Below, in pieces: positions 12,776 to 24,252 of a DNA stretch of 64,000 bases; position 1 is the first letter of the stretch, and each line of letters starts with the position of its first letter. Below the pieces are notes generated by a model. It was given only the letters and a program-made list of their open reading frames with translations, searched no databases and was not told the DNA's origin. Where the stretch lies: NCBI GenBank assembly GCA_007922195.1, contig ML682007.1, positions 15,306,954 to 15,370,953 of the forward strand. The letters run 5' to 3'. A program made the translations under genes and the position numbers. This DNA comes from Podocnemis expansa (lineage: Eukaryota > Chordata > Testudines > Podocnemididae).

Positions 12776-13000
12776 GCGGTGAATGTGTCTATCTCAAATT
12801 TCAAAAAAATCTTGAGAGTGTTCCAGTGTGGAATAGGAACATTTTAAAAGTCTCTCAACATTTGCATGAGATGGGAAAAATGTTTCATATCTAACCCCAC
12901 CCAATTCCCCCACTCCCCAAAACCCACCACCACCACAATAAATAAATAAATCCTATGGCAGCATTCCTCCTTCCACATTAAATTATTTAAACATCTAGAT

Positions 13001-13165
13001 CAGTGCTGCTCAATATTTTGTAGATTGCAACATGTTTGGCAGCATACATGACCCTACAAGACACACCAACCCCAGGCTGAATCCAGCTCCCTACCTAGTG
13101 GTGTGTTGCCGAGAGGTGTGTGGTGACACAGTAATGTGTCCCAACCCACTAGTTGAGAATTGCTG
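13001..13165. mobile_element. hAT-like non-autonomous element, perfect 8-bp TSD
   Basis: The ends CAGTGCTGCTCAAT and TTGAGAATTGCTG are imperfect inverted repeats of the CAGTGGTTCTCAA type found in hAT elements. ATCTAGAT occurs on both sides (12993-13000 and 13166-13173), an exact 8-bp duplication that is itself palindromic. The interior has GGTGTGTTGCCGAGAGGTG and no transposase frame. Confidence 0.8.
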
Positions 13166-13269
13166 ATCTAGATGACAACCAGAGCAGAGATCCCTTGATC
13201 TTGGCAAATCTAGAGTGACATTTTGAGCAGGAAAACAATGAATAGATCTTTGAATCTGAGACTCCCTGT

Positions 13270-13345
13270 GCTATAGTTAACAGTGCCTAGCACAACGGGC
13301 TCCTAATCCCAATTTGGGCTTCAAGGTGCTACCACAGGGCCAATA
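13270..13345 (+). repeat. MIR/L2-like 3' tail
   Basis: CAGTGCCTAGCACAACGGG followed by CTCCTAATCCCAATTTGGG and AGGTGCTACCAC then AATAAATATA matches a tail I recognise as widespread in reptiles. Related tails are at 19465-19560, 41340-41430 and 45440-45515. Confidence 0.55.
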
Positions 13346-15522
13346 AATATATAGCTTGGATGCTCAGTTGTTTGGGCCTGAATTCATTAAAATGTTGGGA
13401 TTTGCAGACATTTTCACAGATAAGTTTGTATTTCACAACCACCTTGTATGAATAAATTGCACCAACAATAGCAAAGATAACCCCATACTAATTCATGAAG
13501 TTCTTCAAGCATCCCTTGGTGCTCATTACCCAGTCAAGTCAAAAGAAAATATTTGGGTCAAGATTTTCAGAAGTGGCTAGCAATTTTGGGCACCCAATTT
13601 AGACAACTTAAAGGGCCCTGATAGGAAAGCATGAAGCACCCATGTCCTGAATATTAGAACTTTTAAATAATTTCTCCAGATGGGCGTGCAAAATGAGGCC
13701 CCAATATCACCAGTCATATCTGAAAATAGTTGTTTAATCTTGTTCATAGGGTGAATGGTTCCACTCCAGAAACCCCCCAAGCATGGTGCCATTTTGATTA
13801 TTCTGAATTTCCTTTCAATCCTTTGATAATGGTTGACCTAGTTAACATTAAAATCTGTTTCAGGATGCAGCCATACCATGAGTTCATTTTTTGTCCTGGA
13901 AGCTGCAATATTGTGCTTCTAAATCAAAGCTCCCTGTGCAAAGAGGACTGTCAGACAGATTCCATTTACAGAGCTACCTGAACATCCTTCTATGTCATTT
14001 GCAGACTCCAAAAGTGCTTTTGTAATTGCTTCATAGCTCACAGCAGGAGTATGAAGGATAAATACATCTGGAAAAAAACAAACAGACTACTCATGTTTAT
14101 CTTTAAAGGCCTAGCTGCAACAATGTTGACATGATCTGAAGTAGAACAATGTGTTTTATTTACAGAGCTGAAGTGCCAGAAGCAATTGATGGCTATTTAT
14201 GGAAATCATGTTTTCATTCCAGTATTATTGGTGGCATCTCTATTTCTTGATTACAAATGTTAGGATTATTGCCTATTTGCTCTGGAGAGAGTGTATATCC
14301 TGAGGTGTTACAAGGTTCAGCATGGATGTTTGTCTGAAAATTTATAGAGGGATATACATAATTCTTTTAGTTTCATTATTAATTGTTCCCGTGTTTAAAT
14401 TTTTCCATATATCTAATGGGAGAGCAGAGACTATACCATGTCACTTAGGCAAATTGACCACACACCCGCCAGTCAGATATGAATAATTAAAGCCAAAGAT
14501 AACTCTTAGGAACAGAACACAACCTACTGGATGAATTGTTTGCTGATAATGAAGTCATCTGAAGGATGGGAGGAGGGAAGGATTTTTCAAACAGGGTTTC
14601 CATTGGCAGGTAACTCCACAATAAATTTGACCAGGAAGATGGGATCTGATCCAAAATGTGTTTTTCAAGAGACTGACCAGAATCAAAACCTGACATGGAC
14701 AATTTGCAACCTGGGAATTTGAAATCCAGATTCAATTAAAAGATTTCTAAAGGAGTTAGACCCAAACTGACTGTGTTGGATTCACATTTGGCAGATTCTT
14801 GAAAGGAAGGTAATGTGTAATAATAATGTTATTAAAATAAAGATACTGGAGCTGCTATTCTGATCACACCTCTACCATCTTACAAAAGTTTAATTTCCTT
14901 GGCTTTAAAGCCAGGGGTCACAATTTACACTGATATAAGAAAGAGGAACCAGGCCCACCATGTCTGAAACTGTCAGTGCAATTCAAAATTGACAGCGATG
15001 TTCAGCTCCTTTTACAACAGAAGCTACTCCTGAAATCTTTAGAGACCCTCATCTGCTCTCCAGTAAAATTTAGAAAATATGTTTTAACAAAAATCTCCAT
15101 TAAGCCGTCAAACATTTTTTCTTGTCTCATTATTGCTGCTTCTTAAGCTATTTGTGTGTAAGCAGAAGCTTCCTGTTTGTATACAATATAAACTGTTTAG
15201 TACAAACAAATGCCTGTTGACAACTACATTTCATCCATGCTGCATTAGGGATGGAATCCTAGTGAAGCAAACTCATTTACATAGTCAAGCCACCCATGGG
15301 TGAATTTCCTAGTTACAAATTTTATAATATTTCTGGTCCATCCTCTGGGAAACATACTCTAATGCACCCTTTATAAAGGCAGTAATTGTGCACTGCAGGT
15401 ATGCACAAATTCAAGTGTATTACAGCACAACCAAGCCTTGCTTTGTAGGTCCAGTTTCCAAACTTAAGCATATAAAGAACTTAGCCAGTCCCACACCTCC
15501 ATGTGAGAATTGGCAATGAAAA
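13346..15522. other. Intergenic sequence, nothing firm
   Basis: No supported gene. 13560-13620 (GATTTTCAGAAGTGGCTAGC then GGGCACCCAATT) resembles an old interspersed repeat also hinted at near 56131; I could not define its ends. Confidence 0.45.
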
Positions 15523-15790
15523 GTAAAGCTGGTTGGAACTCTTCCCTCCAAACAAAAATGTCAATTTTGTGAAAAACACAGAACACCCAAAATCCAAAGA
15601 AAAAAAAATATTTTTTGAAGTTCTCAGTGGGCTGGCCCATAAAGTAGAATGAAAGTGAGTCTCCCAAAACTGCAACTCCCATGTAACACCATTTCAAAAT
15701 CAAAATATTCTGGTTGTTGGCCAGAAAACATTTCAGTTTTCAGGCATTCCATTTGACAGACCCTCGTGTTTTTGTGGAAAGCAGACAATT
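15523..15790. repeat. Probable old DNA-type repeat with AGCTGGTTGGAA end
   Basis: It starts near AAGCTGGTTGGAACTCTTCC and continues through AAAAATGTCAATTTTGTG and CCAGAAAACATTTCAG. I recall this texture from a widespread reptile interspersed repeat. No clean terminal repeats or duplications are visible. Confidence 0.35.
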
Positions 15791-16518
15791 CCTATGACTG
15801 GGTTCGCTGAGTCCAAATTTTTGACTTTGAGAACCAATATTAATTTTAGCCATCAAGTGCTAATTTAGAAGTCTAAATCAAGAACTAGATTCTAACTTAG
15901 AGGCATATGGTTGAAAAAATTGTATTCTTCCCCTGTGTTCAATGCTACTGAGGCCCAGCTTTTTGTGATACAAAAATTAATACCATGAAAGCAATTAAGA
16001 TGTCATATATGCTGCATTATGGCATAACTGAAGGCATTAGGAGGACAGAAGATTGCATAGGAGGAAGTATTTATTTGCACAAGAGTATTTCCAGAGTCAA
16101 AGAAAGAACTAGAAATGCAGAAAGAGCACATGACGATTTCATAAAATAACACCATCATTTTGCTTGAATGTAGCTATGATTAACTAAGTAGTGTGCTGTC
16201 CAGTCCACGGATAATGTGCTATTCATTTTTAAAAAATTAATCTTTTCAAGTCTTGGTAAGTGACAGACAATATTTAGGTGAACAGTGAAACTTGCATTCC
16301 AGTGTGCTCCAAATACAGTTTCCAAGTACTGTTCTTCATGGCTTATTTGCAACTACTTGTTTGAAATGCAGCAGAGGTCACTGTCAGCAGAGTAAACAGA
16401 TTGTCAGTGGCAGCTAAGGATGTTGGGCCCGGAAGATGAATGAAGTTAGTATTAGTTAAATATTGGTTTCATTGTTGGACTTCTCGGCAACATGGATAAC
16501 TCATCACAAATTCACTTA

Positions 16519-16947
16519 GGGTATGTCTACACTTAGACCTGAATTTGAAATGATTGTCATCAATTCAAATTCTATTAAGTGCATGGACACTGGCTTTCCT
16601 CAATTCGAACTGAGGAACTCCTCAGTTCGAATTGATGAAAGCTGACTTTGAATTGGTCAAACCTCATTTGACTTCAAAGTCAGGGTCAATTCGAACTGAG
16701 TAATTCAAATTGGCCCAGTGTGGCCATGTCAATTTGAACTCACTGTTAGTTCGAATTAGCCACAGCTTGATTTTCCCTATACAATAGTGTCCCCTACCTA
16801 ATTCAAACTAGCAAGTCCTGTTCACGGACATGCCAGTTGAAACTGGATGTTCTAGTGTGGCCATGTCAATTTGAATTGACTGAATTTGAATAAATAATTA
16901 GTTCAAATTGATTAATTCGAATTGAAACTCTACGTGTAGACATAGCC
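16519..16947. mobile_element. PIF/Harbinger-like MITE A (TTCGAA subfamily)
   Basis: The ends GGGTATGTCTACACTTAG and CGTGTAGACATAGCC are inverted repeats. The flanks are TTA and TTT, a 2/3 match to the 3-bp duplication expected for Harbinger elements. The interior carries many CAATTCGAATTG-like short palindromes and their CpG-decayed forms (TTTGAA, TTCAAA). It is collinear with MITE B at 43850, with one extra segment of about 33 bp near 16835-16870. No transposase. Confidence 0.75.
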
Positions 16948-18492
16948 TTTGTTGCAATCCTTTTGTGGACTCACCAAGTTTTATCCAAGTCTCAGATTTC
17001 TGGTAGACCAGTAAAAAAACCTGAAATTACATTATTAGGAACACAGCTTTGTATGGCAGAGGTGATAATCTAGCAGGAGGGACAGCAGAAGATTAGAACC
17101 TCAAACTATAGCTAAAAACTGCTTTTATCAGAGTACAAGATGTGATGCTGAGCAGAGTAACTCCATGAACTTTCTCCAAAGTTCTCTTCAAATTCTTTAA
17201 ACTCTGATCTTACTATAGAGTGAATGTTAGAGATTACTACTTCACTAGGAAAGCCACAGTCTTGACAAGGGGAAGTCATCTTGAAGGGCCTTAAGGTACA
17301 AGCCAAAGCTGCAGACAAAGGGTGGTGCATAATTTACAATGCCTTCTAGTTCAGCCATGAGATGACCCTCAAGTCACAAACCTTTCCTTGTTGTATCCTT
17401 ACTTGAAGATGGTAGCCATTCACTGCTAATCTAGGCCAGCAGTAAATTGCTATCCCACTCCTTTCCAGTGCTGGCTCATATTCTATTGCCAGTGAGTAAG
17501 GCTAGGGGATGAGACAAGGATCTGCTCATTCTCCACCTGCTTTTTGCAAAGCAGAAAAGCAGGCGAGAAGCCTCAGATATTCTCATGTGACTGGTCTTAA
17601 GGTCTACAAAGCCCAGATGGGACACAAGGAGTTATTCCCTTACTAATATGTACAGTGTGAATCATAATCCAGTCCTAGATCATTAAACCTCTCACCCTTC
17701 AGTTTGACTCACAGATTAGCTCTTTCAGTTCTACATCACCAACGAATATATTGAATGTTAACTGATATTTTAGGCTTAATGCATAAATATGTTACTTTTC
17801 TTTGTCACTGGCATTTAGAAGACAGCATGAGTTATAGAGAGAGCTTCCAAAACGCGTGCAGTTTCAATGCAAAAAAAACCACTGCTGGAGGATTAAAAAA
17901 ATCCACTAACCAGTTTTAAAACACAAAAATTTGACATTTCACATTGTGCTTTGACTAATCGAACTGTCTACAAAAGAACCCAGAGAACTTTTCTAAATCA
18001 AAGACAAAAGAAATCTAGTTTTTGTAGCTCATTTCCATTTAATGCCCTTCAAAAATAAAGCCCCTCTCTCTCCCCTTCACCCCTCTCAAAAAGTTATACT
18101 TAGTACCTATTAGGTGTCAATACAAGAAAGGAGTCCCCAATGTGCAATTATGTCTTGTCCATCAGCTATCTCATTTCAGTAGATGCTTGGCAAGCGCTGA
18201 ATGAAACTAGCCTTTAATGTGTCCTGGCCCTTACTACTGTACGCTTGAAGCACTCTGCTAATTGTGAACTCTGTGCACAAACAGGCACCACTGAGAGCTT
18301 CGGCAAACTACTAAGACACTTCAGAAAAAAAATCTCTTACCCGAAGGCTCTCTTTGCAGTGGCATTCAAACCAATTATCTGAATCAAGTAGAAAACTTTA
18401 GGACGCATGGAGGCAAAGTTCTGCTCACTAGAGCGAAGTTAACTGACTGGTTAACATGCTTATTAGTGGTTAGTCATATTATGAATAGATAT
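16948..18492. other. Intergenic sequence, nothing recognised
   Basis: No exon, repeat boundary or RNA gene could be supported. Confidence 0.5.
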
Positions 18493-18640
18493 CTACTCAT
18501 GGCGGGGTGGTCTTATGGTTAAGGTGTGAGGTCTCAGGTGGTCTGGATTCATTTCCTTGTTCTGCCAGACTTTTCTGTGACTCTGGATAAGTGACAACCT
18601 TAATGTACTAATTCCACCACCCATAAAATGGAAGTGACAG
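18493..18640 (+). repeat. MIR-like SINE
   Basis: GTGGTCTTATGGTTAAGGTG followed by GGTCTGGATTCATTTCC, TTGTTCTGCCAGAC, CTCTGGATAAGTGACAAC and CCCATAAAATGGAAGTGAC follows the order of a MIR: tRNA-like head with box A and B remnants, the CTGCCA segment, then the core and AAAATGG region. Aged and not transcribable as a tRNA. Confidence 0.65.
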
Positions 18641-18663
18641 TAACATTCTCTTCTAGCCTTGCT

Positions 18664-19208
18664 GGCTATGTCCATATTGCCCCATATTTTTTTTTAAAAA
18701 AAAAAACTATTTCGAAATAAATTTAATTTTTTTTTCAAAAGACACACCAACATGAAAAATGTTATTTTGGGATAGAAGTTCTCCATTTCGAAATAAAGCA
18801 GGATTTTTTTTCTTTTTTCTCTCCCCCCCCCCAAGAAAAAGAGAGAGAGAGTCCACCCTGGACTCTCTTTTTCAAAAAAACCAGAGCCAACTGAAAAGAT
18901 GGGCTGGCTTTTTTGAAAAAAGCCACTGCCACATCCAGCAATCCCTTTTTTTTTTTCCAAAAAGCTTTTTCAGAAAAGCCCTTTTTTTCAGCAGGCGACT
19001 AGATTTAGCCTAGCCAAAAAAGCACTCCAGTATTTCAAAATACTGGGGCACTTTTTCTCCAAAAAAGCTTCTTTTGAACAAAGGTACTCTTTTGAAAGAA
19101 GCTGGGTTTCGCTTTTTTTCAAAAAAGCAAAATGACTCCCCAGATACAGGAAAGGTTTTTTGGGATAAGCCTCCTTATTGTGAAAAAACTTTCCAGTGTA
19201 GCTGAGCC
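18664..19208. mobile_element. Probable MITE with A/T-run interior
   Basis: The left end GGCTATGTCCATATTG and right end TTCCAGTGTAGCTGAGCC are loose inverted repeats of the GGCTATGTCTACACT type. The interior is packed with TTTTTTCAAAA and TTTCGAAAT runs, so the two strands look alike and yield spurious K- and F-rich reading frames (18694-18960 minus, 18759-19013 plus). No clean 3-bp duplication. It abuts the MIR-like SINE on its left. Confidence 0.45.
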
Positions 19209-19464
19209 CTCTGTCTTAGACATTCACACTGTAAGCTCTTTAGGACAGCGTGAGGCTTGGCAGCCCACAGCTCCAGAGCTGCCTGCAGCTCTTTGGATGC
19301 CCCCTTGCAACTTCAGGCCTTCCCACCACCACCGCCAGTGGACCCTGTGGCAGGCACTCTGGCCCAGCTCCCCTCCACCCCTTGTGGCTTTCAAAACACT
19401 TGGTTATGAAAGGAATTTTAAAAAATGGCTCTTCTTATTTCAGGTTGCCAGCCGCTGGGGTAGT

Positions 19465-19560
19465 GGCTGCCTTGTTCTATGTGTTTGTTTATACAGCATC
19501 CACCCAATGACTAGGGACAGTAGGCATTACCACAATACAAATAAATACCAAATAAATGTA
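19465..19560 (+). repeat. MIR/L2-like 3' tail
   Basis: TGTTTATACAGCATCCACCC, ATGACTAGGGACAG and AGGCATTACCACAATACAAA then TAAATACC match the same tail family as 13270-13345, more completely on the 5' side. Confidence 0.5.
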
Positions 19561-21150
19561 AAGTACCAAAGCTAGATTACCACTGATAGCTCTGACATCT
19601 CTAGCAATTATGATAGGAAAGCAAAGCTTACATTTTAAATGAAACTTAATGCTAGGAAAAGGCAAAGGAACAGTGGCAGGGCGTGTATACCCTTTGGAGA
19701 TGACACTTGTGTGTTTTGATATAGAAATGCAAGTAGCCCTGCCAAAAAAATCTTAAAAACATGCTTGACAATAGTCAAGTGAGCCTGGTAAAATGAGTAA
19801 AGTGTGACAATTCAGAGGCGAACTGAAGATAAGTTAGGATATTACGATGCGTTCAGATTAGCACTGATTCTTTTCATTAATGAAGAGGCATTGTAATAAA
19901 TTATGAAAGAGGTACCATGCTAATTTTAGATTAGGCTTGCCCATCCACCATCAAAGTAGTATTAGAGGTAGGATATACCCATTGTCCTAATTTTGGGATA
20001 GGTCACCCCTGAACACATCATTTCATCATAAAAATAGAGTATAAATCCAGTGTAGGGCTACAATGAGATGCCTGTTTGCTTAACTCACTATTTTATATTA
20101 AGTTTTAAATTCTCTCTTTTGTTATTCATAGTCCTCTAAGTTAAGTTCTCTGTATCCACCCTGGAAATTTGAATTGTAGAGAATTCAGGTTGTTTTTATT
20201 CCTTATTTCTAAAACAACTGATTGTGAACACATAAAAGCAAAGGTTACAGTGAAGACTGTGACTGCAAAAAATTTGCCTCCTGACCTCCAGAAAAAGCAG
20301 TAGATTATAGTCAAGCACAGAAGGAGATGTTAATGGCGACATTTTCAAAGCTTTTCTTTGCAAGCATGAAGGCTAGAAAGTTAACTTAATCTTAAAGTGT
20401 AGACCAGGGCTCATTTCCTGACAAACATGGCGGCAGTCAATGGCAGATACACAAGCAATGCCTTCCATCAACTTCCTAAAGTGTTCTGTGTACTGTCTCC
20501 ACTATGTTACAACAACAGGAAATGTGTTACTGTCACTCTTTTGCAGAGGTGGATTTATCAAGTCGATTTCTGAATCAATTGAGTGAGTCTTCACTTCCAC
20601 ACAATCAATCAAGAAATTGATCTTACGTCAGTGAATTTGCCACTATCTATAAAGAAATACCCTGAGATTCTTGATCATAGAAAACCAGGCTTTCAGAAAC
20701 AAACATTAAACATCTCAAGAGTTGCTACAAAATTACAAGAGCTGGCAACCCTGTTGTGCTATACAAATCTTAAATGTCCTATTCTATAAGCCTACAGAAT
20801 GTAATAAAATTTGAGTCTAAATACAGATGAGTTCAGAGAGCTCCTGCAGTGCTCAGATACAGATCAGGATCCAGATGCTCACATTTTAGGGGATTCAACT
20901 CTAACATCGAACTGGGGCAAAATAAATACCCTAAAGCTGAAAATGTTCTTTTGTACCTTGTGACAAAATACAAAATCCACAGACAGACACAAATAAAATG
21001 GAAGAAAAGCTACAAAACTTTACACTGGAATAAGACTACGCAACAATCAGAATAAAAAAAAAGAGATGCCTCCTTTATATGCTTTTATCAATTACAGTGA
21101 GGTATACAAATATTTCTTCTGCATATAGATATCACTTTTTTTTTTTAATG
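19561..21150. other. Intergenic sequence, nothing firm
   Basis: No gene supported. AAGTGTAGACCAGGGCTC (20394-20411) resembles a single diverged MITE end, but no partner was found. Confidence 0.45.
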
Positions 21151-21318
21151 AGAGACAAGGTAGACAAAGTAATACCTTTTATTGAACCAACTTCTGATGG
21201 TGAGAGACAGCCAAGCTTTTGAGGTGCAAAAAGAGATCTTTGTCAGTTCAATAGAAGACATTACCTCATCCACCATGTCTCTCTGCTATCCTGGGACCAA
21301 CATAGCTACAAAAACATT
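21151..21318. repeat. Second fold-back repeat family (AGAGACAAGGT core)
   Basis: The left arm AGAGACAAGGTAGACAAAGT then AATACCTTTTATTGAACC is mirrored by the right arm CAATAGAAGACATTACCTC then ATCCACCATGTCTCT. The right arm is followed by GCTATCCTGGGACCAACATA, a single-copy head. The layout matches the AACAAGGAGTC family although the sequence differs. A T17 run follows at 21337-21353. Confidence 0.6.
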
Positions 21319-21353
21319 TCATACAACAATGGAAGATTTTTTTTTTTTTTTTT

Positions 21354-22885
21354 ACGTTGTCTTTAGTCTTGACTGACAATGCAGATCCTTCTACTCCTAA
21401 ATTTCATACCCTGGTATCCAAGGGAGGGTAAACATTTTGAAGGTTTGTCACCAGTGGGTGGAAAATAGACTTTTAGTAACAGGCCACATTCCCCAGTACG
21501 AATTAATTTTTTAAAACCTGTCAGCAGCACAGAACAAGAAATAAAACCTCAGAGATCTTCTGGCCTACTTTGAATCAACTTACTTGTGGTTTACAATTCA
21601 GGGTTGTCAAGTAAAAACAAAGTCACATGCACCTATATGTATATGCATAATATGGTCACAAGAGACTTACTAGATGCTTTTAAAGGCCCTCGGGGCCTCA
21701 GTTAGGCCTTCATTTACTAACTGTGTCTGCAGTACATTTACTTGAACATACCCCTTCTATCTTTGTCTTGACCACCCAAACATCACAAAACAACTAACAA
21801 TTTCACACTGTCACTAGTGTCTAGGAGAGAAGGGTGAGGTTTGTGTTTAAAAAAAAAAAAGACAATATGCCTAGGAAGAATAATGGAAGCAAGAAAAATG
21901 TGTGTTTTCATTCTTTCCACTCCCGTTCCCTCAAAAACCACAAAAGTTCAAAGAGCAAGCATATGATGATGAGTCAACATGATGTAAAAAGGGATCCAGA
22001 GTCAGGAAGATACAAATGTATTAGAGTGGTGGCACTTTTCTATTTGCACATGAAAGAGGCATGATCATTAACCACTTGCTCTTGCAGAAAATGTAGGTAC
22101 CTGTTATTGGATATTATACAATTTATCTAGGTGCGTGTTGCTAAAAATAAAATAAGCACTTTTCAAAAATAGGTGCTGTGCAAAAAACCAATTAAAAAGC
22201 CACATGAAGGACCGCAGCTGTCTGAATTGAAAGTTTAAAAGTTGACATTATTGTTGGGTAACATAAGGTACTTCTGACATTCTACCAGGCAGGAGACTTA
22301 CACTGAAAGACTGTACTGAAAAGCAGGTTCTCTGAAGGCGTCTCAGTCTGGACACCGACAAATTGAGGAATTCAGATTGCCTGGCCCCTTTTGAAAGTGC
22401 AGGCCATATATTTCTATACTAAAAGCCTCCCTTTAGCAATTGAGGAATACTGCTCATCACGCCTACTTCTTTCTGCAGTGTCTTCAGCTGAGGCTTGATG
22501 GACTGCAGAGAGAAGATGCAGTTGCATTTGCTGGGGTGGGAGAGCATGGATGGTTAGAAAGAACTCAAGGTGTCATTTGCGCCATATTTATTTCACTCTA
22601 ATCTGTCAAAGCAATGAGTTTACCTAACCTTACTTAAAAGAGGAGGCAATGAGATGGTTTTGACCGGGGGGGGAGTTAGGAAGAAATCTTCTCATCCTCT
22701 TACTTCACTCACTGCTTAGTGAGCATAGAGCCATGCACAGTAATTAAAATAAAGCTTACCTAGAGTTTGTTCCATTTAAGAACCATTTACCCCATCCTTA
22801 ATATTTTGTTGACTGTCTTACACATACCTCATACAAAATATCTGTGTGTGGATACGGATAGATTCTTTTTCCCTTTCTCTCTTAG
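21354..22885. other. Intergenic or intronic sequence upstream of candidate exon
   Basis: No transposon termini or genes recognised. It ends in a pyrimidine-rich stretch leading to TCTCTTAG. Confidence 0.45.
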
Positions 22886-22947
22886 AAATGCTGGTTCCGG
22901 ACAGCAGAGCTTTTGAAAAGGAGCTCACTGTTCCACCTCGCAAAAAG
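22886..22947 (+). CDS. Weak candidate internal exon, unidentified
   Basis: A 62-bp segment lies between a good-looking acceptor (a pyrimidine-rich tract ending TTTCTCTCTTAG) and a donor (CAAAAAG then GTAACAG). Two of three frames are open. Frame 3 (two leading bases, then in phase to the donor) reads MLVPDSRAFEKELTVPPRKK; frame 1 reads about 20 residues starting KCWFRTAELL. I recognise neither. A segment this short is often open by chance and decoy splice sites are common, so this may be nothing. Other exons would lie outside the window or be unrecognised. Confidence 0.2.
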
Positions 22948-23564
22948 GTAACAGTGAAGACTATTTTCAATTTGAATTTCTCCTGATGAGTTCTCTGAAT
23001 GTATTTGAACCTTCTGTGGCTGAGTTAAGAGAAACAACAAATGCCTTTTATGGTGAGATCCCAGCTTGTGATGTTAGTTATCCTACTGGTAGCTACCAAA
23101 AAGCTTCATTCTATAGAAGTAAATCTGACATACATATAAAGAGTTGCTTTCATCACAAAATAAGAAGCCTATTTTGCATCCATCGTCCAGGCTCCTGAAT
23201 ATTACTTGACACTCATGTGTAGAGCTGGTTGTTACCACTACAAATAAATAATTGAATGCAACCTATTTTGGTTATTATCTCATTTGAAGACCACTGACTC
23301 ACTTGGGGAAATAAATTTCAGCTGATGGAGTTGTATGTGCATTATTCACTTTCCTATTTGCTACATGAGATTGGTTACATGGCTCCATTTCTGCTTAGGC
23401 AGAGGAAAATAATACTTCCCAGGGTGCATTTTCAGAAGAATAATTATGTTAAAGCATGACACACTTGAGATTGTGACCAAAAGGCAAAGTGGGTGGCATG
23501 TCCCTCTCTAAAAGTGTCTCCACTCTAGCGTAATAATCTTCCACTTTCACAACCTAATGAAATA
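22948..23564. other. Intergenic or intronic sequence, nothing recognised
   Basis: No repeat or gene could be supported. The open frame at 22986-23198 has no domain-like features. Confidence 0.45.
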
Positions 23565-23690
23565 ACTCCTCTAGCTCAAATGGTAGAGGTCTTTGCTGCA
23601 GTGCTGAAGGGGCCTTGGATCAATCCGTATTGAAGACCAATATGGGTGATCATTAAAAACATTTTCACAAATACTTGGGAGGCTGTCCAA
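23565..23690 (+). repeat. tRNA-derived SINE-like sequence
   Basis: CCTCTAGCTCAAATGGTAGA is a box A-like segment and TTGGATCAATCCG a box B-like segment at roughly tRNA spacing, followed by a GACCAATATGGGTGATCA body. It reads as an old SINE, not a working tRNA gene: the stems are not complementary and no terminator run is obvious. Confidence 0.45.
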
Positions 23691-23730
23691 ACACTGTTGT
23701 GCAACAGATAGTAAAATCCTTTGAATCATA

Positions 23731-24145
23731 GGCTATGACTACATCAGGGCAAATTAGTTTGGACTTGCTACTCTGAACTAAAATGTCCGAGGTTAGTCCA
23801 AACTAACCTCAGGCTAGATTGAACTAACTGCGCGTTCCAGTTCGAACTAATGCTTAGTTTGAACTAGAACATGCGGTTAGTTTGAACTAATGACTTAGTT
23901 TGAACTTAGTAAGTTCTAATGAACCCTTAGTTCGGGTCTTGCTCACACTTAGTTCAAACTAAATTTCAAACTAAGCCTAGAAGTCTGAACAAACATTGGT
24001 ACTAACTAGTTCAGACTAAGCTTTGCCTAGTTCAAACTAAGAAATTTCTTATTTCAAACTAGGTAAAGGCTAGTGTAGTTGGGGACCAAATTAGTCCGGA
24101 CTAAGGAAACTTAGTCCGGACTAATTTGCCAGTGAAGACATAGCC
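23731..24145. mobile_element. PIF/Harbinger-like MITE C (palindrome-array subfamily)
   Basis: The ends GGCTATGACTACATCAG and GTGAAGACATAGCC are inverted repeats, with exact 3-bp flanks ATA (23728-23730 and 24146-24148). The interior is built from many variants of a 12-bp palindrome near TAGTTCGAACTA, plus TTAGTCCGGACTAA near the right end and its counterpart TTAGTTTGGACTT near the left. No ORF. The same subfamily occurs at 55146-55480. Confidence 0.8.
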
Positions 24146-24155
24146 ATAGCAACTT

Positions 24156-24157
<2 letters not shown>

Positions 24158-24249
<92 letters not shown>
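24158..24249. repeat. Compound microsatellite (GT)n(AG)n
   Basis: About 30 GT units run into about 15 AG units. The tract starts nine bases after the duplication of the preceding MITE. Confidence 0.97.

Positions 24250-24252
<3 letters not shown>

Noticed and set aside
18694..19013. Overlapping open frames on both strands rich in Lys, Phe and Ser
   Set aside because: They arise from A/T runs inside a probable MITE.
19132..19575. 147-codon open frame
   Set aside because: It spans a MITE end and a MIR/L2-like tail; no domain-like sequence.
23565..23640. Possible functional tRNA gene
   Set aside because: Box-like segments are present, but the acceptor and anticodon stems do not pair; it fits an old SINE.
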